From Ceratorhiza oryzae-sativae (lineage: Eukaryota > Basidiomycota > Agaricomycetes > Cantharellales > Ceratobasidiaceae), in the NCBI GenBank assembly GCA_030998015.1, contig JARWMV010000233.1:1488001-1552000 (forward strand): 64,000 nucleotides of DNA, read 5' to 3'. Below are positions 1 through 11,855 of this stretch, piece by piece (within the stretch, counting starts at the first letter, position 1; each line of letters opens with the position of its first letter). Under the pieces are notes generated by a model. It did not search any database, was not told the origin of the DNA, and saw only the letters and a list, made by a program, of their open reading frames with translations. Both the position numbers and the translations under genes were made by a program.

Positions 1-401
1 TGCTCTAACGCCAGAAGCAGGGGTGCCTCATGAGCAGGAGCAAGTGGCCTGTTTGACGGCACAGCGAGCAAGGCCAGGTGGGCAGCGAGCGAGGCATCCC
101 CGGCATTATGGATCTTTCGACGGAGCATGTGGCTAGTGACCCAGAGCGGGGTGGCGATCTCGGCGCCACGGATATAGTCGAACGCGTGTCTGATGGTGGG
201 GGCGACGCATGCATTCCGCCAACGCAGAAAGTCGACCTCGCCGACACCGTTGTTCGCCATCACGCGCCGCATGTGCCCTCGCTCTGCCGCATCGGGCAGC
301 AGCTCCTCCAGACGCCAGACAGGGGTCGGCCGGGTGCCGCTGGGCGGGAACGAATTGACGATGACATGCTGCAGTCGGGTCCCTCTGGCGAGTCGCAGCA
401 T
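1..401 (-). CDS. Unrecognised protein, N-terminal part (runs off left edge)
   Basis: On the minus strand an ATG at 401 opens an uninterrupted frame that is still open at base 1, giving about 133 residues. It begins MLRLARGTRLQHVIV. It has a basic, possibly mitochondrial-type N-terminus and many Arg, Leu and Ala residues; internal stretches such as VWRLEELLPDAAERG and FLRWRNACVAPTIRHAFDYI look like amphipathic helices, as in helical-repeat (for example PPR-like) proteins. I do not recognise the family. It diverges from PRP43 with only 85 bases between the two start codons. The frame is supported by its length in GC-rich DNA and by the shared promoter geometry. The C-terminus lies outside the window. 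Confidence 0.6.
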   Translation of the reverse strand, partial: MLRLARGTRLQHVIVNSFPPSGTRPTPVWRLEELLPDAAERGHMRRVMANNGVGEVDFLRWRNACVAPTIRHAFDYIRGAEIATPLWVTSHMLRRKIHNAGDASLAAHLALLAVPSNRPLAPAHEAPLLLALE

Positions 402-486
402 CGCACCTAAATCAAATTGAAGCTGCACCTGGCTTTGTTGGCCCTCTGTCACGTGACCTCCCGCCCATCCTCCAAATTTCGCCACC
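402..486. promoter_or_regulatory. Short bidirectional intergenic promoter
   Basis: Eighty-five bases separate two divergent start codons (401 minus, 487 plus), so both transcription starts must lie here or inside the neighbouring gene. The stretch contains CACGTGAC at about 450-457, which includes a CACGTG E-box, and the plus-strand start has a strong GCCACCATG context. No TATA box is visible, which is usual for housekeeping genes. Confidence 0.5.
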
Positions 487-3798
<3,312 letters not shown>

Positions 3799-3907
3799 CG
3801 AAGAGCACCCTTGGATGTCGTGTAGATATAGCGGATATGTAATGATTCTTACTTGGAAAAGCTATATAGCCAAATTAGGCTTAATTACTATCGAAAGTGG
3901 ATTCCCG

Positions 3908-4611
3908 CTTCAGATATGCCTTTATGGCTGTTTTCATATGTCCGTCCTGATCGAAAAAAGAAATGCCGAGGGTACCGAAAAGTAATTCGGTGACGACTCT
4001 GCAGCGGGAAGAGTCGTAGCGAAGGCAGACACATATTTGAGTTCGCCTCTCTCGGGCGTACATTTAGATGCACATCACATTTTGATGTGATGGGTATCAG
4101 TTATGAACGTAAAAGGGGGGCACCTCTGAGTACACAATGACGAAGATTGTTAGCCTTGCAAGCACATAAAAGAAGGTCACAAGAATATGTATTCTAAGCT
4201 TCACATTGGCAGCCAACTTCCTTCAAGAGATACATCTCGTATCGCCCCTGGATCTGAGCAGTGCCAGCCAGTTATCGGACATATCTCACCAGGCAAGCCG
4301 ACTATCAGCGTGAAACTTGGCGTACATATTCATAGGAGCCTTCTACTTGCCTTCAACACTACATTTTTGGTAGCAATCTTCGCTGTTGTGTACTCAGGGG
4401 TGCCTCCCTTTTACGTTGCTCATAACTGGTACCCATAATATCAAAATGGTATGTACATATAAATATATCTCCGAGCGAGGCGAACTCAAATATGTGTCCG
4501 CCTTCGCTACTACTCTTCTCCTTATGGAATTGTTACCGAATTATTATTTGGTACCCTCGGCGTTTACCTTCTCGACCCAGCTGACTTGTGAAAACGGCCG
4601 TAAGGCTGAAG
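3908..4611. repeat. Long imperfect inverted repeat (foldback/MITE-like)
   Basis: The left half (about 3908-4220) matches the reverse complement of the right half (about 4300-4611) over nearly its whole length. Shared blocks include GACACATATTTGAGTTCGCC at about 4029-4048 and its complement near 4480, GGGTACC next to AATTCGG, and the GAGTACACAA/TTGTGTACTC pair at about 4128 and 4388. The arms differ by scattered substitutions and small indels, so the structure is old. No transposase is inside. It starts about 110 bases after the PRP43 stop codon, so it may lie in that gene's 3' UTR or just beyond. Confidence 0.85.
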
Positions 4612-5109
4612 GTCTAAAATGAGTTGGAACCACAATGGGCTTCCAAATACACCTTGATCACAGGAATTCAAGGAAACGAGCATATCTATCTACTCAACGC
4701 CTCACCAAGGGCTGTTGCAGTTAGACATCTCGATTTAAGACATACAAGAGTCCCAGATACAAATCCAAATGTCGGAGGAATTCAGCAGGGTACACGATCT
4801 CGGATACTCAAACTCAGGGCTCAGTGTCCATGCTGCCAGCCACCCATAAGCTTTGGTGCATGCCGCCGGATGATTGGAATTGCCCCAGAATAGGTATATT
4901 CTTAGATCAATATAGCTGACATCATTCTCTCGGGCAGAGCTCCGAAATTCTCGGTGGTTTGTCCCCATCTCTGGCTCCAATAAAGCAATAACGGCCGATT
5001 ATTTGATCCTACGCTTCGCGTTGCGTACATCCCTGCCGGCCGAGCGACGCACACGGTTCATCGCGGCGGCGGCGCCATAACAGTCCTCAACTCACAATAG
5101 CTAAAAGCA

Positions 5110-5116
5110 TATATAA
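5110..5116 (+). promoter_or_regulatory. TATA box of the dienelactone-hydrolase-like gene
   Basis: TATATAA lies 58 bases upstream of the ATG at 5174, in a suitable place and orientation for a fungal core promoter. Confidence 0.6.
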
Positions 5117-5173
5117 GCGTCAGCACCAAGGCACCTCTTTGCTCAAACCATCAGCAGCTAGCGCAATTCCAAG

Positions 5174-6404
5174 ATGACCACTATCCCTGGCGACAATGCA
5201 GGTACGTATATTAACTGAATGCTCATTGGTCTAGCCATTTATCCTTGCCTTATAGCTTGCTGTACCATTCCTCCGGCAGCGTGTAAGTGTACCCTAGCAG
5301 CTACGTAGCACCTTTGACTTAGCGTCATAATCCCTACCAAGCGGACTACAAGCCTAAAGGTACCTCGGAAGTCATTGAAGGAACTCCAACCTATGTGATA
5401 GGAGACAAGAAATCAAAGAAGTCGATCATCGTCGCACCCGATATCTTTGGCACCATTCCGCTCACACAACAGGTAGCCACCCTTAAACTCTGCAATATTC
5501 TCATACCGAAGATCTTTTAATCCTGATAGGGATGTGACCTTCTTGCGAGCCAAGGTTTCTACGTTCTGTTACCAGACCTGCTCGGGTACGTGTTGAATAC
5601 TTGAGTTGAACCTTGCATTTCAAGACCTGACATGGCGATTGCTTGACACTTCTAGCGACCAAGCGATGACCCTAGAAGACCTCACCCGCCCGTTCACCCC
5701 CGAGGAGGGTGAAGCGTTCCGCAAAAAATTCTTTAGCGGTATCGGGAATCCCGTGTCCCACATACCATTGTTCACGAAGCTCGCAGAGTCTCTGAAGGCA
5801 GAAGGGTTCACAGTATGATATCTCCCATTTGGAAAAATGGGGCATTTTTAAGCGTCGAGTAGGTTGGAAGCCTCGGGTTTTGTTGGGAGCAAAAATTGTG
5901 TTTTTGGTTGGAACGACCGGGCTATACAACGCAATTGCCGTTGTGCATCCATCGTAGGCATAAGTTTTCTCACTCAAGGAATTGTCCTGATGCATGTTTC
6001 AAGAATGTTGACACCCGAGGATGCAGAAAACTGCAAGGCTGCTATTGGATTCTATTTGACCAAGGACGAGCCTCCTGAAACAGTAAGGTTATCTCTCATA
6101 CCGAATAAGTCCGCATAGAAACATTATCAAAACTAGTTGGAACCTTTCATCAAGCGGGCAGCAGACTACAAGCAATATTCCGAAACATTCCATGGTAGGT
6201 TCACAGTTACAGCAGCGATTGACATGCTGAGGTCGTGTATAAAAATAAGGATTCGCTGCCGGCCGAGCCAACTTGGACGACCCAGTCCACAAGGCTGCGG
6301 TGAGTGGCATAATATCTTCGAAGATATAATGAAGGCTTATTCATTTGGATTAGTATGAAGATGTCTATAGACGGATGGTCGTGTTCTTCAAACAGCAGTT
6401 GTAA
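5174..6404 (+). pseudogene. Dienelactone hydrolase family protein, frameshifted
   Basis: The family is alpha/beta hydrolases with a catalytic Cys in a G-x-C-x-G motif; they open lactone rings or act as general esterases in the cytosol. Spliced exons give MTTIPGDNAACCTIPP, then an APDIFGT strand, GFYVLLPDLLG, GNPVSHIPLF, VGSLGFCW, VGTTGLYNAIAVVHPS, then FAAGRANLDDP and VYRRMVVFFKQQL at the C-terminus, which is the typical end of this family. Eight short introns are inferred. Directly after the nucleophile motif GFCW (about 5882-5890) one G is missing: the sequence reads TGG GAG CAA where the family needs Trp-Gly-Ala-Lys, and the downstream frame is shifted by one. All other exons join in frame. 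It is either a recent pseudogene or a base lost in assembly of a G run. Confidence 0.7.
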
Positions 6405-6729
6405 ATCCAGCAGTTGTAAATCCAGACTAAATAATTATGAACTTGGATGCAATACGAAACCAGTTTATCTCGTGTTCAAATAAACGCTACGATTGTGCAA
6501 AGGGCCCGCCAACTTAACACGCCCTTACCGCCTCAAAAGTGACACATTAGGGGTACAAAACAGGGTATATGCGCCGCTGTTTCAACAAAAAAAAATGTCA
6601 CAAAAGTCTCCTATCAAAAATGCCACGGAAAACGGCGCCTCAACCATAACAATCATGTATCTAGGATTTTTAGGATGAACAGTCGGTGTTTTGTGTGAGC
6701 CATTAGTTACTGGTCACCAAATTCAACAC
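6405..6729. other. Intergenic, nothing recognised
   Basis: This AT-rich stretch lies between two convergent remnants. It has a short tandem duplication (GTTGTAAATCCAG twice, at about 6399-6424) and no frame, RNA gene or larger repeat that I can support. Confidence 0.4.
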
Positions 6730-8343
6730 CATACAGTTCAAATGGACCGAAGAGGTCCGCACTGAAGCATTTCGTGTATCCTTGGCTGGCCATTACAAAA
6801 TGATGTGACAATGACCTATAAAATCTATAGTATGTGTGCAGCCGTAAGGATAGAAGTGAAAAATAGACTCACAGGCATGATATGAAATAGCACCATAGCA
6901 TGCACGCAATAAGTGTCATCAATGGGACCCAGAACAATATAAACTGGACGCTCAAATCGATGCTCTGAGCCTTGGTTTTTGGATCGGGCTTTTGAGTTGG
7001 GAGAAGGGTGCGACCAGAACGAAATAAAGGACAGCAACAGAGGCGTCTGCAGCATATCCCAATAAAGGCACCAAACAAAGTCTGAGCCACTCGATACTAA
7101 TTTTTCTTTGATCCTGGAGTTCATCGATGCTTCCAGAGAGCCATTTGGCGGTAATGGCAGTGAGCACGACTGCTGCTGCCAAGAGGAGTAATCCCTATCA
7201 AGGGTTTATTTCTGCCTCTTCGTAATTACGCTCAATTTCCTCGTGGATTTCAACCTTGAATGCCTTTGGTTCTACCCCTGGTAGGTAGTAAAGGTTGGCG
7301 CGGGAGCCAACGTAGCTATGTGGGGTGATAAATATACAGAATATAACAAGGGGCATCGGTTGGGGATATCGAATCACGCAATGAGCAATATTGACACCAG
7401 ACCACAACTGATCTTCAGAAAAGCACCTCTCGTTTTGTCACGCACATCCAATACTTCTATCGCATGCATCAATGCTCCTCGAATCGCAAAATCTTTATCC
7501 TTCTCTTGACTGTCTTCTATGAGACGCTCAGTGTAATGCAAGTTAGTTAATGATGCATACCAATTATGGTGCACTGAAGGAGTTTGAGCTGACATTTAAC
7601 AAGCAAAAAGATAGCGAGAATTAATTCTGTGGTGCTAGCAGAATACCCACCAGAGTACAGTTCATTTCAAGAGAAACATAGCTTACTTGGCTAGAGTGAT
7701 AGCCAAGAGCTCTCCAACCGACCACATAATGACCAACAGTCGTACAAACGTTGATCAGTGGTATCGCCCAGTTCACACAAGTAGAGCGTCATTTGTTCGC
7801 CCGCATATTCGAATAGTTTCTCCAAAGAAATGGCAGCAAGGAAGCTCACTATACGTGGCACAGTTGGCAGGTAGTTTATAGTGAAATTCATTTCGGACTC
7901 ACAGACAAAAATCAACGAAAGGCTCTAATGGGCCTAATGTCCAGTCCACGAACGGGGAACGAATAGCAAAAATAAATTGTGCTCTATATGCGATATAATT
8001 TCAAGCCATCTACCCCACAAATCGTTTTGCTATCTGGTACTCACAAGAATGGCAGTGTATTCCGGACAGACGCTCCCCAGCCTGGCAGATGCCTTCCCTC
8101 GTAACGAAATCTATTCAGAAATCGCTTTCGACGTGTTTGGGGCCTGAATTTTGAGAGGTTAGCATGATGCTGTTTCTCAGATTTGTGACCATCTTTCTCC
8201 CTTCCAGTTTTCTCGAACTCAAATTTGCCGCCCCGCGCAGATGTTTTAGGCAGCGACTCCAACACGATATCATCAAAAATGAAAGACGACTGGATGAGCG
8301 AAGCTGTCACACTGGCCATCGACAGCTCTGACCCGTGGCCCAT
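6730..8343 (-). pseudogene. Vcx1/CAX-type cation/proton exchanger, degenerate tandem copy
   Basis: This copy is collinear with the intact exchanger at 8681-10893. It keeps an ATG at 8343, EKLFEYAGEQMTLYL, the segment SIEWLRLCLVPLLGYAAD, SIDLSVQFILFWVPL and a decayed tail, GQPRIHEMLQCG (the intact copy has GQPEVHEMLRCG). Damage is visible. Tandem stop codons TGA TAG at 7195-7200 replace the Trp-Phe that follows Ile-Asn-Pro in the paralogue. A frameshift near 7000-7020 separates the YAAD helix from the SIDLS helix. The tail frame has stops at about 6720-6750, and the exon around 7700-7760 cannot be spliced cleanly. This is a pseudogene left by tandem duplication. Confidence 0.8.
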
Positions 8344-8680
8344 CGGGACGACAGCAGGCGCGGCCTGGTCGTTGGCACGTGTGTTCGGTCAGGCCCGGGG
8401 TCCCCAATATCGTCCCACACAAACACTGCCGCCGGCTCTTGACCCACACTTCAAACGTGGTACCCACTCGCAGCATTTCAACCGCCATTTGAGTAGACGA
8501 AATCAATGAACTCGAACGAGCGATTGGACTACAATCAAACATCTAGTTAAGAGCTGGTTATAAACTTGTCAGTTATATTTTAAGCAGGGGTAACAACAAA
8601 ACCTCATGAACAACATCTGGATGCATCAACAATATTAAATCCAAGCGAAGAGATCACTTAGTCTCACTCTCAGCCCGTTT
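8344..8680. other. Spacer between tandem exchanger copies
   Basis: These 337 bases between the end of the intact copy and the start of the degenerate copy hold no convincing frame. They include whatever was the promoter of the pseudogene. Confidence 0.4.
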
Positions 8681-10893
8681 TCAGAACAGCCGAGCAGCAT
8701 GTCCCCCCGCACCGGCTCCTCCCCCGCTCTCGTTGGCCGTACCATTCAAATTAGCCGCAACCAACGCAAGTGTATCTGCCACAGTTCCACACCGAAGCAT
8801 CTCATGCACCTCTGGCTGACCGTCATAGAACCATGCGACCAGGGCCTGATGAGTACGAGGAAGAAATGAGACATGCTTGGATTGGGTGGGGCAAAAAGAT
8901 CAGGTACGCACGATCATGATGTAGAACAACACCATCACCATTCCTTCCACCCAATTAGTCTTGGCATCAGCGGTGACGTAGTTGACGAGGAAGCATGCAC
9001 CAATTAGAATCGCAACTTCCCACAAATCTAGAGCTCAGAATCGTCATTAGTCCCATTCGGACGCGCCAAGCCGGAAAGCAAGCTCACCAAACAATAGCGA
9101 CATCTCCCGATGAGTCCACCACCCAATGAGCACGACAAGTGGCATCCAGAATAACAAAAACTGAATACTCAAATCGATGCTTCGGGCCTTGGCCAGCTCA
9201 TCTGGACTCTCCGGGTGGAAAAATAACGCCGTCCGGACAAAGTACAACACCGCAATGCACCCATCGGCTGCATAACTCAGCAAGGGCAAGAGAATGATCC
9301 CAAACCACTCGGAGCTAATCCTGTGACGCTCCCGGAGAGGCTCCATACTCGACACGAGCCATTCGGCCGTGACAGCGATGAGAGCGACAGTAACGGCAAG
9401 CAGGAAGAACCCGAACCAGGGATTAATCAATGGCTCGGCGTGTGTGAGTTCGTGCTCTTCGCGTTTTTCGGCTTCAGGTGCGTTCGGGGCTGGCTTGAGC
9501 GCGTTGTCCTCGCCTGGGGGATTGTGAAGATAGATGCGGGAACCGATGTAGCTAGAATCACGAACTGAGAAAGGGACAAAGAGGCGATGAAATGTCACGA
9601 CTTACGCAATGAGCAACAGAATCGCCAGCCCGCGACTGAACTTCAAAAACGTGCCCCTCGTCGCATCACGCACAGCCAAGGCCTTCACAGAATCCATCAA
9701 TGCTTCTCGAATCGCAAGGTCTTCGTGCTCGCCTCCTTCCGCCGTAGCCCGAGCAACCAGCCGTTTGATCACGACCGCGGCTGAGGCAGCGCCCGTGTTC
9801 GTGTTCGGAAGCGCCTCGGGCAGGGCAGTGAAGAATGCGAGGGGCAACAGCAATGATAGCACGCTGAGAAAGGCAGGAGGGTTAGCGCCACGTTTTGGGG
9901 TAGAGGTGTGGGTATCTTACCCGAATGTGAGAAGGGAGTGGTTGAGCTGTGTGGGGTGAGGCTTGAGGTGTTGTTCCCAAATGCGGGCACCGCCTGTGAG
10001 AAACGCCATGCCGGGAACGAGGAGTAGATGAAGCAGGACGACACCTGGAGTAGGTTGTTGGCTGAACGATAGGACACTTGAGGTCGTTTAATAGAACATA
10101 CCGATAATGGTGCTCTGAAGGAGCTTGAGCTCGCAGTGAGTGAGTAAGATGATGGCGAGGGTAGCTTCTACAACGCTGTGATAATATGACGTTAGATGGG
10201 ATGTCGAATCGAGGAAATACCGCTTACTTGTCAAGGGTAATAACCAAGAAATCTCCGAGCGACTAGACAATGCTTAGTATTGAGACAGCCCGGTCAATAA
10301 TGACACTTACCGAGCCAAGGTACAGAGCCATTTGCTCACCACCAAAATCTGAAAGTTTCTCCAAGGGTATAATGGCAAGGAAAGAGACTATAAAAGCGAG
10401 ACTCAGGACGATCCAAGATGACTCGAAGCACAAACTCACAGGCAAATACTATGGGATAGTGCCATTTGGCCCAGTGAGCTGCCCACGAGAACGGTATAAA
10501 CAACACGAATGCGTTGAGCCCTACGAGATACTCTAAGTCAGCCCATCAGCTACGGGGCCTATTTTTGGACTTACAGCTGTGAGTAAGAGTATTGTAAGCT
10601 GACTCTGTCCAGGTCGGCACCCGTCTGCCCTCGCCTCTCAGCCTGGCTACAAAGTGTTTCGCACGTGGGAGAGCACTCTGCTCTATGAGATTGATATCGG
10701 GCAAATGCGGGCGGTGATGGTGGTGCTCCTGGGTCGCATCGCCATTGTGGTGAGTGCCATTGGCGTTGGCTTCGAGGTCGCCGTTGCGGGCGGTGTTCCC
10801 GCGCGTCGGGTTGCGGGTCATGCCATCGCGCGAGGACAAGGGCGAGACGGCGGTCGCTGTCGCCGTGTCTGTCGATGGCGTCTTTTCGTTCAT
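8681..10893 (-). CDS. Vcx1/CAX-type Ca2+(cation)/H+ exchanger
   Basis: A vacuolar-type antiporter that would exchange H+ for Ca2+ or another cation. The spliced product is a polytopic membrane protein. It has a His-rich cytosolic N-terminus (HHNGDATQEHHHH), the SWLNAF helix, FLAIIPLEKLSDFGGEQMAL, a first alpha repeat (TLDNVVEATLAIILL), LPLAFFTALPEAL, an acidic loop, then SEWFGIILLPLLSYAADGCI and SIDLSIQFLLFWMPLVVLIG as the second repeat. The order matches CAX exchangers. The signature residues differ from classical family members: LDNVVE stands where FGNAVE is usual, and YAADGC where GNAAEH is usual, so the ion selectivity is uncertain. All exons join in frame through short introns, for example a 52-base intron before the FLAIIP helix. 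The C-terminus is Gly/Ala-rich. It is the intact parent of the pseudogene next to it. Confidence 0.8.
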
Positions 10894-11855
10894 CAGAGGG
10901 ACAAGAGGGACGAGACACTTGGCTCCATCCTCGTGCCTATAAATGTCCCTCGCTGTCTGACGTCAACACGTGTCGAGGCCGAGGTCGCGGTTGCCAAGCC
11001 CTTCGCAATTTAGCTCCACAAAGGCATCGCCACGAGCTCGGACGACATTTCCGCGTCGCTCGATGCATCGGTTTGATGGTCCCAGCCCATAGTTTCGAGC
11101 GTATTTTTAGCATTTCGCGCACCTCGTCGGCGCATACATATTGCGCTCGTGGGCTACTGAATACCCGGGCGCTTGTTTCTCGGGTTCCAGCTGCCGGAGC
11201 GGAACCTGATTAGCCCCTGACCCCGAGAAAGTCTGTTCAATGCAAGCGCCTCCTCTACAAATAGAAAGGTGCTATTGGGTTTCTCGCACAAAATTGACAC
11301 AACAGTATGCTCATACCCTCAAACCCATACCCTCAAACCATGTCAGCCAGTCAACATTCGCGCAATGCTGTCTCGAAGGACGGGGCTGTATATACCACCT
11401 GCAAGCAACAATCTCCGCGACTTAAGTTGTGCCTGTGTGTCTGGTGAGCGTGACCCCTTTCGCTTATTGCCTTATCTGCTCAGCTCAACTACTCGTTTTT
11501 TCTACCCTCTGTATAATCGTACGAATACGTAAATACCAGCTATAGCATCAAGGTGACCTTCGAATAATATATATTGATAGCGACATTACCATTTGCAATG
11601 AACGAGCACAAATCCAGATGTTGAGATACTTCAGAAACTTGTAAAATCGTTCAAATAGTCATTTCCTAAAGCCCAAATGCCTAGTACACATATCAACGCA
11701 CATAATAATTACAACAGCATGGTACCAATACGTCGTCAGAGGATTCGAACATAACATAACGATACAAAAAATAGTGCCAATATAGCACGAGTATGTTGAC
11801 ACAAGTCATGTAGCTATAGATCTATATAAAAAAAGGATGCATACAATCATAATTT
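10894..11855. other. Intergenic region with exchanger promoter
   Basis: The left part is GC-rich promoter of the minus-strand exchanger. The right part (11500-11855) is AT-rich and forms the 3' flank of the NLR-like gene. No coding frame is convincing. Confidence 0.5.
10958..10965. promoter_or_regulatory. Palindromic CRE/ATF site upstream of the exchanger
   Basis: A perfect TGACGTCA lies 65 bases upstream of the exchanger start codon, next to a TATA-like ATTTATAGG at 10938-10946 on the minus strand. TGACGTCA is the consensus of CREB/ATF bZIP factors, which in fungi include stress regulators. The role is inferred from position and sequence. Confidence 0.5.

Larger units (their letters stand above)
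3799..5173. other. Intergenic, mostly filled by a large inverted repeat
   Basis: No convincing coding frame is seen. Roughly 3908-4611 is a near-palindromic inverted repeat, listed separately. The right part (4630-5100) is ordinary intergenic sequence leading to the promoter of the dienelactone-hydrolase-like gene. Confidence 0.6.

Noticed and set aside
10893..10928. 11-codon upstream ORF whose TGA overlaps the exchanger ATG
   Set aside because: It begins only about 10 bases after the TATA-like element, so it probably lies upstream of the transcription start.
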